Shown in pieces: positions 19,976 through 32,027 of a DNA stretch of 64,000 nt. A model generated the notes under the pieces. It did not search any database, had not been told where the DNA came from, and was given only the letters and a program-made list of their open reading frames with translations. This DNA is from Microvelia longipes (lineage: Eukaryota; Arthropoda; Insecta; Hemiptera; Veliidae). A program made the position numbers and the translations under genes. Position 1 is the first letter of the stretch, and every line of letters begins with the position of its first letter. The stretch is from NCBI GenBank assembly GCA_018340805.1, contig JACMZG010000008.1, positions 58,678,281-58,742,280 of the forward strand, written 5' to 3'.

Positions 19976-21480
19976 ATTTATTTATTTAATTAATTATACA
20001 AACAATAATTAAAATTAACTGTATAATCTGTTTGTATATACAAACAATAAGTTAATAAATGAAATAATGAAAGTAAACATATATTTATATATACATATAT
20101 TCTTGGGAGATAAGGTAGAACATTTTAACTTTAGTCCTGTAATAAACAGTGTTGGTATTACAGAATTAGTATTTTATTAAGCATATCAAGATATGTATAC
20201 GTTTTGAACTTCGAACCCATTTGGTTTATCCTCAGGCTATAATTAATACACAAGCTACCACATATACTCTGAGACATCAATTATTTAAATAAACTAAATA
20301 ACAATAAAAATTAAAAATAAATTTACAGATACAACAATTAGGATAATTTAGATAATAATAGAAAACGTAACATTCCATTATGTATATGGAATGTTGACTA
20401 TGACGGCAATTTAAAACTTTTAGGATTGTAGGATTTGTTATGTATATTTAAGGTTAAAAGTTAGAAATAATGTTTCATAGTTGTTGTTTAGGGTTACAAC
20501 TCAGAAATACTTAGTAACGTATAAAATTTTATAAACTTACAAAATGTATTTATACCACATCGCCGTGGCATTCTAAACAAGCGTTTCCTTTAAAGTGCTA
20601 ATATTTTAGTTTTTAGTTATGCTCATAAAATTTCTGAACAGTGGTTGGTTACATCTGTTAGTTAATTGAGGAGTGAGAGGTGTGCCTGAATATATTTTAG
20701 TAGATAGAAATACGTTAAGTCATCGTCCAAGTTTTTTCTGTACGATGCTGTTGGTTAAATTGTGGTCAATGTAATTATGTCTGTAATGGTAAATTACATT
20801 TAATGTCGAACTCACACATATATAGATCGAAATATATTAGATGTTACAAACAATTATAAATGTTTCAGCAAACGCATTAATACATTAAACAAAGCAGAAG
20901 TATATTTAAATTAAAAGCAGTAAAATGCATTATCATATAATTATTTAAATTTCAAAACATTTTCAACGATAAAGCAAGAATAGAGATGCTTAGGGACATT
21001 ATAGTCAGGCTTTAACAATGTCTTAAATGCCCAGATTTACTGCTACCAGCGAACTGAGAAAATTTGGGATAAATGTATCATAACTTTTGTTTGTCTTACT
21101 AATACCAAAATCAATGAAGAGTATAAATGAGGTGGTAGTAGTGAGAGTAAAGGGTTTGAATTGAAGAAGGTCTAATTGCTTGTTAAAGACTCCTTGTACT
21201 CTAAGGACGTTTCAAAACTTGCTTAAGGACTAAACAAAGATCTCAAAGCTTTATTAAGCCACTTTTAACTATTTATAGATTTGTTTAAACTTAATGATCT
21301 CTATCGTGAATATTAAATATACAGCGTGTTTTAAAAATATTGTCTGATCCATATTTAACTATTTAATTATCATTATTTAGGAAGGTATTTAGTAAGTTAT
21401 AACTACTTCCTTATGTGGATAGGCCATTTTCGGGTATCGAACTTAACACAATCTATGAAGAAAAAAGATGATTTCGGTTT
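19976..21480. other. Non-coding A+T-rich DNA
   Basis: No gene is seen. A 10-bp hairpin (AACATTCCAT, 20369-20378, with ATGGAATGTT, 20386-20395) is the only structure noticed. Confidence 0.5.
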
Positions 21481-21484
21481 CATT

Positions 21485-21560
21485 CCTGCTCCGCGGCCAG
21501 TGATTCGTCATATTCTTGTTTTATACAAGTGGCATTTTGCCACGATATAAGCGAATTTTC
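21485..21560 (-). repeat. Degenerate piece of the G+C hairpin repeat (family D)
   Basis: CCGCGGCCAGTG followed by CTTGTT...GTGGCATTTTGCCAC and GCGAATTTTC matches the order of words in 23840-23945 and, inverted, 45980-46080. The hairpin GTGGC-ATTTT-GCCAC is retained. Confidence 0.5.
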
Positions 21561-21810
21561 AAATGAATTAAAGAAAAAAACTTGTTTACGTTATGTCAAT
21601 TAATGACATAGTGTTTTGTTTGACATATATATGTCAATCAATAAAACCAGAACTGTTGATAATAATATGAAACTTCGAATTGTTGTAAACCATACATATT
21701 AGTAAATGTAAAAAAATATCAGCCCATTCTAAAAACTATATGAAGTTTGTGAGATCATTATAGTGGGTTATTGACGTCACACATACTTCTTAACCAATAG
21801 GGTTTGGGAC

Positions 21811-21836
21811 ATTAACAAGGTCCCAACCTTGTTAAT
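21811..21836. repeat. 11-bp perfect hairpin
   Basis: ATTAACAAGGT and ACCTTGTTAAT separated by CCCA. No gene is nearby, so no terminator role is implied. Confidence 0.55.
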
Positions 21837-22055
21837 ATTATGATTAATATGAAAACCTTGGATAACATAATAATATAACTTGAAATGCTTGTATTAGTAA
21901 AACAAAATAAGTTATTATTTATTTTATATATATATTTATATTCTAGACATTTAATATGTATAAAATTCTATATTATTAATGTATTGTGATTTTTGTACCC
22001 AGTTTGATTTCGATCCGAGAAAGCGTTCGAAAGGACTTGTGTCATATAGTACAAA

Positions 22056-22060
<5 letters not shown>

Positions 22061-22096
<36 letters not shown>

Positions 22097-22172
22097 TTAT
22101 ATATATATATATATATATATTAATATATATATATATATATATATAATAATATATATATATTATAATATATAT

Positions 22173-22257
<85 letters not shown>

Positions 22258-22276
22258 TATATATATTATATTATAA
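22061..22276. repeat. (TA)n microsatellite, about 215 bp
   Basis: An almost pure TA tract with a few phase slips, followed by a (TGTA)n run at 22276-22300. The flank at 22330-22410 (CCTCATAAG...CGCTAAA) resembles the flank of the TA tract in the composite element at 25700-25770, so the tract may be internal to an old copy of it. Confidence 0.85.
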
Positions 22277-22301
22277 TGTATGTATGTATGTATGTATTCT
22301 T

Positions 22302-22920
22302 GATCAATGAGTCTCCTTGTTTCAAAAAATCTACCTCCCCCCCTTTCCCCCTCAATGACCCCAACCTCATAAGTTCATTTATTCTTCAAAAATACGCTAA
22401 ATTTAAAAGTAGGTATATACTATGATTATTGCAATGCATGTAAATATTGATGAAATAAAAATACTCACAGTAAGTTAGTACGAAATAATAACAGGTGAAT
22501 CTTACCTAGAACAAAAGAAAATAAAAACATGAATAATAATTGAACCTCTAAAAACTAACAAAGTAAACATTTTTATACAAAAAATTTAAATTACAATGTC
22601 GTAAAATTAAAACAAAAATACTTCCAACAACTTTTTAAATACAATGTTACAGCTTTTGGTCCCGTTTAAAAACTTTCCGAATAAATAATACATTAAAATT
22701 CAAAAAGGCGAAACAGTTAAATGGACAAAAACTTTTAACTAAAAACTATAACTAGAAGGATTAGAGTAGGTGTTGCGGAAAATTTATCCTTTTTTAATCC
22801 TGCATTTTAAAAGGAATATTTTGAACCTTTAATTTTTATTTAAAAATAATAACAATAATTTAATTAAAAAGAAATTTACAGAAGAATCATACAAAATCTA
22901 CAAAATAATTATTAGATCTA
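22302..22920. other. Non-coding DNA
   Basis: A C-rich patch (22336-22365) belongs to the repeat flank described for the TA tract. The rest has nothing recognisable. Confidence 0.45.
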
Positions 22921-22923
22921 TTT

Positions 22924-23036
22924 ATAGACCAAGAGCCCAAGAAGAATTGCAGATCCTTGTTCAGGAAGGTATTTACGAAAAATTGAGACCGGTTCCAGCC
23001 ATTTATTAACAAAACACCCCTGGGCTCTTGGTCTAT
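22924..23036. mobile_element. 113-bp element with 16-bp perfect terminal inverted repeats
   Basis: ATAGACCAAGAGCCCA (22924-22939) is the exact inverse of TGGGCTCTTGGTCTAT (23021-23036). The ends stand out as G+C-rich in this region. Length and lack of coding suggest a MITE or a foldback. No target duplication was identified. Confidence 0.6.
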
Positions 23037-23815
23037 TACAATATTAATTATTTATAAGTAAAATTTTGCGAGCTTCATAAGCTAAATAATGCAAATAATA
23101 TAGTGAATAATAATATATAACGTATTAATAATATAATTAATAATTATCATGTATTAAAAAATACTGTAATATAATCCAAATATTGATTTATTTTTTATTA
23201 TTCGATAAAATAATTAGCCTGGGGAGCCTCCAAGTTATTTCTTTTACAATAACATTTCGTAAGAAGAAAAATTCAAATGCAATCAAATTAATTGATACAT
23301 TGATAAATTCGACATTAATCATTACACTTCAGATTGAAACTTAACAAGAGATATATGAAGAGCAGGAATGTAAATTAGCTTTTTGCTTAATTCAAAGTTG
23401 GTGAAACATTTAACTTTAATAAAATAAAACGTAAAATTTTTCACATTTCATGAAACTTAAATTTGCATTAAATAGAACAATTATACACAGTTGTGTTTAA
23501 TTGCAATGAAAATTGTAATGTTAAATTTATCTATTAATATCATTTTTAAAAATATAATTTTTTACGGATTCTTATTAAATATACATTGAATACTTTCGAT
23601 TAAAATTTACATAAAATCGAACACATACATTTGCGGAATTATACCTCGAAAATACCTCTTTAGCAACCTGTCATCACCGTACTATAAGTCTAAATATATG
23701 AATGATGAATGTCTATATTAATGAATGTCCAAAAATATGAATGTTTAATACTATGCACAACAGATCCTTAAGAGTTTTATAAAAATTTTAAATTACATAA
23801 TAAGGGTACGAGTAA
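23037..23815. other. Non-coding A+T-rich DNA
   Basis: Nothing recognisable. Confidence 0.5.
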
Positions 23816-23995
23816 AATACGGGCCTTCGGCCGGGGGCCTCCCTGTGGCTGCTTCGCGGCCACATTGTTTTGTTTTGTATGATGTGTTGTTTCATTATTG
23901 TTCTTGTTACATGGCATTTTGCCATGTACCTAGCGAATTTCACAGCCCTCCACACAGGCCCGCTTCGCAGGCCTGAGAGGCTTTCTCACAAATTT
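23816..23995 (-). repeat. G+C hairpin repeat (family D), copy 1
   Basis: An inverted, shorter copy of 45914-46195. Shared words in the same order include GGGCCTTCGGCC, GTGGC(T)GCTTCGCGGCCAC, CATGGCATTTTGCCATG, GCCCGCTTCGCAGGCC and GAGAGGCTTTCTCACAAATTTGATTTT. GCTTCGC occurs at 23851-23857 and 23962-23968, each flanked by complementary G/C arms. It lies on the same strand as the composite element at 24836-25790, in the same order as the second locus. Confidence 0.8.
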
Positions 23996-24835
23996 GATTT
24001 TACTAATTAAGATTTTATTAATACTTTATTATTAACAGTATGCTATAATATTTAAAACTAACAAGCATTATAAACAAAAATATATTCATGATTATGTTTT
24101 TAAATAAAAATACCGTTTCCGTCACTGAGGATCATAGATAAACAATATTAACATAGATGGCTCACTCAAAGATTTAAAAAAAATAGTTGATGGGATGCAG
24201 GAGGCTCAAGTAGTACAGTCTAGTGGTGACAGCGTGAAACTGTCACATATTTTTATTTCCAACATTTTATTTATTTTATTCAACTATTTGAGGGTAATCA
24301 AGTCTTTCCATCCGCTTTTCAGCGCTAGAATCATGAGGAGTCGATGGATGAGTGATCCCAAGAAAGCTCTATAGAATTTCGTATAAATTAAAAAAGTGAT
24401 AAAAATAATTTCTCACTCTTACTTCACCATTCTGTCGTCCCCTTGGATTTGAACCTCTAATGTCAGAGTTTCAATTTTTGTTTGTTTCCTTTACTTATCC
24501 GTTTGCGCCAACCCGAGATGTTACTCAGATAGCAAATTTAAATGTTAAGTCTAAAAAACTAAAAATGGATTATTGTTATTTTTTAAGAAAACGATGGTGC
24601 TGCTTCGCGTGATGAGGCCCCCAAGTTTTATTAAACAAAAATACATCGCGCGAATACTACAGCATACCATAGATCTTGTTTTACTTTTATTTTATTTTAC
24701 TAACGATTGCAACTGTTTGTTTTTAAAAAATACTACAGCACAATCTAGAAGAGATAGAGCAAATATATTTTTACTACTAGCGCTATTCAAGACTCTAGTG
24801 ATGAGGGCCCAACTTAAATCATAAACACAAACTTG
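23996..24835 (-). repeat. Linker between family D and family B parts of the composite element
   Basis: On the minus strand it shares AATCATGAATATATTTTT (near 24075-24095) with 45695-45715 at the second locus, so at least part of the linker is collinear. It is longer here (about 840 bp against about 235 bp). The open frame at 24573-24824 has no recognised motif. GCTTCGC recurs at 24602-24608. Confidence 0.45.
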
Positions 24836-25006
24836 TCAATTGAGTGTTCCTACTACACTCGGGAGTGAACCATCTATCTTAGGATTGTCTGATTGAGCTG
24901 AAACCGGTCGCAATCGTTTTAGAATGACTTCGACCATATAAAGACTACTTCGAGGTTCTTCCGCTTTACGGGCCTGCTTTGCTCGGCGTGGTTTAGTGGA
25001 AGCCAT
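24836..25006 (-). CDS. Short basic ORF in composite element, copy 1
   Basis: 56 codons starting at ATG 25006-25004 and ending TGA at 24838-24836. The predicted peptide begins MASTKPRRAKQARKAEEPRSS, an Arg/Lys-rich nuclear-signal-like start, then LYMVEVILKRLRPVSAQ. The frame is also open upstream and aligns without indels to the 55-codon ORF at 45499-45666. There the equivalent upstream codon is ATG while here it is CTG. Roughly as many amino-acid-changing as silent differences separate the two, so selection is not demonstrated. It follows a TATA box (25075-25068) by about 62 bases. The family is not recognised; it may be the first exon or N-terminus of a lost transposon protein. Confidence 0.35.
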   Translation of the reverse strand: MASTKPRRAKQARKAEEPRSSLYMVEVILKRLRPVSAQSDNPKIDGSLPSVVGTLN

Positions 25007-25067
25007 TTTTGTCCTGTCTCTCTGGGACAGCAGGCTTACCAGGATGGAGCAAGTGGTAGAGGTCCAT

Positions 25068-25075
25068 CTTTTATA
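25068..25075 (-). promoter_or_regulatory. TATA box of composite element, copy 1
   Basis: TATAAAAG in the context GGGGATATAGTATAAAAG, identical in the second locus at 45466-45473. It lies in a locally G+C-richer stretch. Confidence 0.5.
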
Positions 25076-25297
25076 CTATATCCCCACCCTCTAACACTAC
25101 TAAACCTAACAGATATCGTACAAGTCTTTGACCTAGACGTATACATATTACAACATTATATATATGTATACTGTTTGCGCCATTTGTGATGGTTCGATTG
25201 AGCTGAAATCGGTCTTAATCGATTCAGCTAGCCGTCTACCTAAACACGAAATACCTTGTTTTAAAGCCATTTCAAGTTTCAAAAAAAAATTTTTTTC

Positions 25298-25331
25298 ATG
25301 ACGTCATAACTTTGGTTGATGACGTCATAAT
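25298..25331. promoter_or_regulatory. Two TGACGTCA palindromes
   Basis: Two full cAMP-response-element-type palindromes are separated by about 15 bases, each in the context ATGACGTCAT. Both are conserved at 45207-45240 in the second locus. Binding by CREB/ATF proteins is inferred from the motif only. Confidence 0.5.
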
Positions 25332-25449
25332 GTTTTTATAAACAATAAGCCTCGTAACCTCCACAACATCTCGCGATTTGCAAAGTTTCGTTTCAATTTG
25401 ACAACGCCTTCGAGAGTTATCGTACGCCATACGAAAGGGTAGAAACTCT

Positions 25450-25647
<198 letters not shown>

Positions 25648-25790
25648 CTTCTTTTTTCGGGCATATATTTTTGTTATCAGGAAGCCAATAGGAACCGATT
25701 CCACTCACTCTCACCCTCAACTTCCGTCATCCGAACAACCTCATAAGCGTCATTTTCATAATGAAAATTCGGTCAAATTAATTAAGGTCA

Positions 25791-26829
25791 AATTACAATT
25801 TTCGCAATACTTTACTAATGATAAGGGCGCCGAAAATTCAATTACATACTTTATATCAACCATTCAAGATGGCTGGGAAAGAATTCAATTAAAATTAAAC
25901 TAACAAAGGTTGTCTCACTTATAATTAATTATAAACAGAGACTAAAACTTTTTTGCTTCCAGACGGCTACCTTTTGTTCCTTAAGTAAAATCGGATAATC
26001 CATCCTGAATATTATGTTGAAACCCATTTTAATTTTCATATTCTTTTTGCTTCTTTTAAGTTCTAGAAAAATAATAACCCTTGTTTAGAAGTGTCAGAGA
26101 GGCGAGTATAAAAGGATATCCTCTTTTAATGATATTATCTACATTTGTGAAATGTTATACAATATTAGTAAAATTAATATTTTCTTGGTTTATAAATTAA
26201 GGCAAATTATAAAGCACTATTTTTTGTAAAATTAGAAAACGTGAATTTGTGTTTCTATGTCACTAAATAAGACTATTTTTAAGCTTTCTACTATTAAAAT
26301 AGCTCGGAATTATTACGTGTTATCGAGAGTTTTACTACTAGTCTTAATAAGGAAGGCAAAGCGAAGTTTTTAAACATTTTCCTGACTCCAATCCGACTTC
26401 AAAAGGCCCAACTTGTTCAAAACATCATGCTTAACACCATATCATTGCTCAATTTTCTTTAAGTTTAAACGAAAAAAACTTAGAGCCAAAGTGTAGTAGC
26501 AGTAGTTAAAATATTAACTTTAGTTATAAAAGATAAGTTCTTTAATTTGTTCGACCCAACTTTTAGAATGTTTTCTGCCAATTATATTTTGATGGCAAAA
26601 AGCCAAAAAGCAAGTTTCATTTCCTTTACTTAAAGATGGTGGTATATTTTATTATTTTTTTATGGTGTTCATAGAGATTCAATTAACTACATGTAATCAG
26701 GAAAAGTTGTTTAACGATTTTATAAATTTATATTTTTCCAAATAGAGTGATAGTAATTAGGGAGAGGAGAAATCAGATATCAAGTAGGTCACATTGCTGT
26801 GGCCTTCTTGCTAATTCCCTTATATAAAA
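25791..26829. other. Non-coding A+T-rich DNA
   Basis: No gene is seen. GAGTATAAAAGGATAT at 26104-26119 looks like a TATA box but has no supported gene behind it. Confidence 0.45.
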
Positions 26830-27105
26830 GATAGGTGTCCCATCTTATGAGTCTTAATGCAGGTATTTTGCATCTAATCCACAGAAAAAGCCACGGCCTT
26901 AGGGTTAGGGATCTTTTAAGAGTACCTGACATAACACAGGCTTGGAAACACCGGCTTGACGTCCCTTTCGAAGAAATGCACGTTTTAGGATTTCCATCTT
27001 TCGAAAAAAATCCTTGAGGGCCAGACCGGGATTAAACCCAGACTGTATGGGTGGAAGGCGACGTGCTAACCTATTATAATACCGGGACACAAACCCGTTC
27101 TAATA
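26830..27105 (-). mobile_element. tRNA-derived SINE
   Basis: On the minus strand the head resembles a tRNA. A box A-like GGTTAGCACGTCGCC lies at 27071-27057, in D-arm context. A box B GGTTTAATCCC lies at 27038-27028, 19 bases after the box A segment and within a GTCTGGGTTTAATCCCGG T-arm-like stretch. About 200 bp of unrelated body follows and ends in T/A-rich sequence near 26830. There is no anticodon arm good enough for a functional tRNA. This is RNA polymerase III SINE architecture; the family is not recognised. Short open frames on both strands here are shadows. Confidence 0.6.
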
Positions 27106-28500
27106 TAATTTATTATCTAATATAATATCAAAACATATTAAAAGATTTTTCCGTTCACTGATTATTAAAAATTTAACTTGAATACATTCCAATTTTGAAT
27201 AATTATATTAGGATACTAACTCACTATATTTGTTGCATATAACAGGAAGGAAACAAAATATATTCGTTGAGTAGAATACTAAAAAATATATTTTCATTTT
27301 TTCATTATTATGTCCTAGCAAAATAAAATTATTTTAAGTTAAGAGTAAAAACTGGGGTAGGGTGCATTCACTACTGCTTTACAATCTGTTTTATTTTTAG
27401 CGGTCACCCGTCCACGTACTGACGTCGCTTGATGCTGTTTATAATTATAAATCCGACACGAACCGTAGATTAGCCGCATTGAAATGAAAATATGTTTACT
27501 TTTTCATTACAGAAAGTTATACACACGAGCAAGATGCTAACTCAATTGAACAATATTTAGATTTTTAAAGATTTAAATAAATTGCACACAATTCATTCAA
27601 TAAAAATTGAGCGAATATTGAATGCATATCAAAAAAATTTAATAAATTATTCGTGTTCCATAAATTTTTGCTGACTCTTTAATTAATGAAGTCATAAATA
27701 AAATTATTCTTTGTATAGAACAACTGGACGTTAGATTTTTGTGCCAGGTTTCAACTCTTAAGCATGAACACACTGCGAGTCACGACGATAATAGACAAAC
27801 ACGTAGAAATAGATAACTCGGTAAAAACCCTTTAGTAGGTCTTAAAACACTTGCAACAAATTAATTAGTTGAAATCAGATTTTAATACAATGTGCGAGAG
27901 ACATTGAGTCAACTATTCATGTTTTTAAAACTCGGTAGTATCAACTATACAATAATTTTTTATACCTACTGTACAAATAATAAAGAATAAACAATAAGAA
28001 ATAAAATAATAGATGTTAAGAATAAAAAAGAAATACTCAGAGAAAAGTATTTCTTAAAAAGTTTGACACTAACTTTTATATAATCAATACAATACAGAGT
28101 AAAATTCACGGAATTATCCATCAAATATTATCCTCAAGCTTTCTTATCGATTTCTCAAAAAAATATTACATCTCAGTTTCTGCAAAAAATCTAAACAAAT
28201 GAGTCTTTTCATAGCAAGTGACGTTACAAAATAATATTATTTTAATACTTTGCTATATAAAATAAAATTAAAAGTCAAATTTAGCTTCCATGAAAAATAA
28301 ACATCTATACATATAAAGATATATGAGGCAAGTTATTAAAAACAAGATCATATTTCATAAATAAAACATCATAACTTTATTATAACACTTAATCCACCTA
28401 CACAATTTTTAATATCGAATGAAACTTGTTTATTATCTTAGATAGTAGTATACGTATTATGTAAAGACGATTAATAACATAATATTAGGCAGAGCTGCAC
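27106..28500. other. Non-coding DNA with a decayed family A fragment
   Basis: 27740-27960 shares words with 14350-14800 (CTCGGTAAAAACC, GTCTTAAAACAC, TGCGAGAGACA, AAAACTCGGTAGTATCAA). It represents the same repeat without the 188-bp foldback. The rest has nothing recognisable. Confidence 0.5.
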
Positions 28501-28506
28501 ACCAAC

Positions 28507-28540
28507 ACACACACACACACACACACACACAACACAAATA

Positions 28541-28601
<61 letters not shown>

Positions 28602-28602
28602 C
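28507..28602. repeat. (CA)n plus (TA)n microsatellite
   Basis: About 13 CA units followed by a broken TA tract and a short (ATT)n run. Confidence 0.9.
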
Positions 28603-30240
28603 ATAATTATTATTATTATTAATATGGAGGCAGACCCATATGCAGTTAAAGTTGAATAGAAGTTGAAACTGCTTGTTTGACAAACAATTCAGCCAACAAA
28701 AACAAGGTATAGAATCATATAAAATATTCATATTTCAATACATCCTATCTAACAATAGCTCTATATTTCTAAAGTTTAGCTTCTATTCAAAGGACTATAC
28801 CGGAAGTGAAAATATTTCCAATTTTTTCCTTGTTTTGATATTTTATGTTGCCGATATCTAGAAAAGATAAAAATACTATTTGTTCCAAAAGGAATGATTT
28901 ACCATTTTTTACTTTTCTTCTTTGTTGGTAAATAAAGGTGACTGAATTATAACTTATAAATGCATATTAGTTAAGTTTTACTGTACACCAAATTATCAAT
29001 TATAATCCATTTTAATAAATACATACGATAATATAGAAGGCAGAAGACCGAAATGTCGTATGACAATACTCTGCTTTATTAAAAAAAACTATAAAATACA
29101 GAGTAAGGAAACAAAAAATTAAAATGACTAATAATTGAATTCTTAATGATATTTATTGATTAAAGCCAATTAATTATGCTTTTATGAGACAAAGAATAAA
29201 AGTAGTCTCTGATTGTATCAAACAGGTCTCGTGGAGAATCAGCCATTTCATAGGATAAAGGTTAACATGAAATTTGATAAGAAAACAGGCTAAAGTAATA
29301 TATAAATAAACCAAGTAAGGAAACAAACGCGATTTCTGTCAGACCTGGCATCTAGTTCACATTTTGTCCACCAGGGAGTTGACTCAAATTTTCCTATGGG
29401 CGTAAATGTAAACAACTATTTAAGGTTTTCAAAATTTTTGTTTTTATTGCATTTATTTGTATAATTTAAAATAAAATGTAAAAATTGTGTTAGAAATACG
29501 TTTTGTCAAATCCAATGTCGTTTAAGTGCGAATCTTTAAATACTAGGTTTGTTTAAATAACTTAAAACGAGCGGCTAATTAATTTTTTTTTTCGAATGCA
29601 CTATTAACTTAGTACATTTTTGCAAGTCATATTTGTTTGCCCCTTCAAATATTAATTGTAATTAGTAATTTAACAACTGTAACCAAACATTTTTGAATAT
29701 AACAGAAGTAATTGTAATTTTAAGTTATATTTAAGGCAATACACTGTCGTCTGAATGTTCTTCAAAATCTTAATAAAATATGTGGTTTACCTTTACTATA
29801 GTTTCTCTTTTTCTTTAACTAATTTAATGTAACAATTATTTCACAGAATTTAATACAAAATCATTAAACTATCACGTACATATTAAAGTAAGAAAACACG
29901 ATAAAAAGTAAAACTCACCAACTAATGTTATCAGGGTTGCCAATAAAATTAAATAAAAAACCTAAATCCGAAAAGGCGCATGCGCAGTTATTCTAATTTT
30001 AGGTATTTTATTATTTTTGAGCCAGCAATCAGCTGATTAGGCATGTCTGAATTTGTTTACACCGGTTAGTATAGGTGTTTCCCTACTTGGTTTATATATT
30101 ACCTGCATTATCACCTGCATTATTTTGTAAAAATAATGGTAGATGTTATATTTTGTTATAATTGTATTACAATTGTAAAAATAAAAATTAAGGTGATATT
30201 CAAATAATAAAAAAAACTTCAAGTTACACCATTATTTCTT
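28603..30240. other. Non-coding A+T-rich DNA
   Basis: No gene is seen. A short tandem ACCTGCATTATC duplication lies at 30101-30124. Confidence 0.5.
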
Positions 30241-30249
30241 ACGTAATGT

Positions 30250-30450
30250 ATTTTTCCGGGCGGCTGTTAAGTAGACACATTACATCTTTAAAAAAAAAAA
30301 AATGCGTTTTTTACCGCCAGCGACAGTTTCGTAGTTTTTCACTGTCTACGACAGCAAAAGAGGTTTTGTTTTGACTTCACCACTGTCACTAGTGAAGTTC
30401 CTCAAATCTCCACTAGGTGGGTGCTTGTAGTGTACTACTAGGTAATATTA
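30250..30450. other. Region of short inverted words
   Basis: Less A+T-rich than its surroundings, with overlapping inverted words (CGACAGTTTCGTAG with CTGTCTACGACAG; GACTTCACC...AGTGAAGTTC). It may be the core of a decayed DNA transposon, but no boundaries can be set. Confidence 0.3.
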
Positions 30451-30495
30451 TTACCTTCCTTGTTTTTCTTACTTTTTTTGTTCATCAAATAAATA

Positions 30496-30672
30496 ATGGA
30501 TCGGGTGTTTATTAATTATAATAATCAAGTGTTTAATATAATCATGGATAGTGATTATTATACTTTCAACATTGAAAGTACGCCACCAGAATTGAAACTT
30601 ATGGCTAAAAAAGAAATCGAAAGAAAGTTACATGCAAATTTTTATAAATTAAACTGTTTTTCTTCTAATTAG
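30496..30672 (+). CDS. Small hypothetical ORF (58 codons)
   Basis: Starts ATG GAT CGG and ends TAG at 30670-30672. The peptide starts MDRVFINYNNQVFNIIMDSD and is followed by an acidic then Lys/Glu-rich part. The segment TATAATAATCAAGTGTTTAAT at 30516-30536 recurs at 32030-32050 in the same reading phase (YNNQVFN). The product is unknown. A frame of this length is expected by chance in A+T-rich DNA; the duplication is the only reason to list it. Confidence 0.2.
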   Translation: MDRVFINYNNQVFNIIMDSDYYTFNIESTPPELKLMAKKEIERKLHANFYKLNCFSSN

Positions 30673-31540
30673 ATGTTTACTATTACTAAATCCGAAAAAA
30701 TAGCATATGTAACATGACTAGGAATATTCTTACATTCGCTCCTTTTACTGTCTCGCTTTGCTGGACAGTAAATATAGTGGTCACGGTACAAAAAGACCTT
30801 CTTTACAGACTTTTAACATAACATACTATTTTCCATTCTATAAAATGAAAACTAAAATCTCAAAAAATGTATTTTCGTTTTACATTTAGATAGAATAAAA
30901 AACAACAGATATTTTATTCTTAAAGTAAACAACATAACCATTAAAAAAATGTATAAAAGAGTAATATAAATAAAACATCAAATGACTTGACTTATTTTAA
31001 TACAACAAAGTAGCAAGAAAAAATACTAGGAATATTGGTATGACTTGCAGCACGGTATGCTACTTATAAGAAGATAAGTACAAATAGGGATTCGCAAAGA
31101 AATAAAAATAGCACAGTATAAAGAACAAACGAAATATAAAGAAATAGAAAACATCAATATACATTCTTATTAATATTTATTACATTCTACACAGGGAGGT
31201 TCGAAAATCTCCCCACCCTCTTAATTTAGAATTCTCACAAGATACTTTTTTGAAACTTAGGGTATCTAAATTAAGTATAGTAAAGATTTATTTGCATCAG
31301 CGCTTCACTGATGCCATACTACACATAACTTTAAGATTTTAAAACGAAACCCATATTTTTTTGTATAATTCGACCCTAAAACTAAAATAAGTATTATTTT
31401 GCTCTTTGAATTTTGATCTATCGTGAGTAGTTTGCTTCTAAGAAGGGACAAAGCTGAAAAAAGTACGTCAAAAATACATTTTACTGCCTTTTATATGGGC
31501 GATATATGTTCTTCAAGTAAAATAAATTATTTATTATACT
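30673..31540. other. Non-coding A+T-rich DNA
   Basis: Nothing recognisable. Confidence 0.45.
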
Positions 31541-31549
31541 AAAGACGTT

Positions 31550-31612
31550 TTTCTTTATCACTAATATTTTAGCCCCTATGAAGGGGCAAAAATGTAAAAG
31601 GGCGCCTAAAAA
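31550..31612 (+). repeat. Dispersed direct repeat, copy 1
   Basis: TATCACTAATA...GGGGCAAAAATGTAAAAGGGCGCC recurs at 32075-32128. Both copies can be read as a peptide containing KGQKCKRAPKN in one phase. Confidence 0.65.
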
Positions 31613-31755
31613 TATTTTATTTATTTATTTTTGAGGTGTTCAACTCGTTGGTCATTAGCACCTCTACAATAGTCTATAATAATTCATATTAACAAATTAA
31701 ATATTAACAATTAGATGATTAATATGAGCTAGATTATTTAGATGATACTATATAG

Positions 31756-31938
31756 GTTATAATTATTTATGATATAGAGGATTATGATGATTTAAATGGT
31801 CAACATAAGCTAGATGATTTATTACTTAGATATATGAGATATAATATAGCTGATATTAAGTATAAGTTTAAATTAGATATTGAAAGATTTAAAATAAGAC
31901 TACATTTTATACTCTATACGTTTAGATGGATAAATTGA
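31756..31938 (+). pseudogene. Possible remnant of an acidic-repeat coding region
   Basis: 60 codons open without an ATG at the start, reading a DYDDLNGQHKLDDLLLRYM-like stretch followed by Lys/Ile/Phe-rich residues to TGA. Upstream DNA in the same phase also repeats LDD/LDY words but is broken by stops. It could be a decayed repeat protein or just TAGATGATT-type repeat DNA. No family is recognised. Confidence 0.2.
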
Positions 31939-32027
31939 ATAGTATCTGGTTAATATCTAATTTATAAAATATAATTTAACAATAGCGTTTTGTGTTCTTT
32001 AGGTAAAATAATTATGATTTATGCTTA

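Noticed and set aside
21811..21836. Rho-independent terminator
   Set aside because: A perfect hairpin exists but there is no gene upstream, no T-run and no sign of bacterial DNA.
24573..24824. 83-codon frame as a host gene
   Set aside because: No motif, no conservation in the second composite locus, and length within chance for this base composition.
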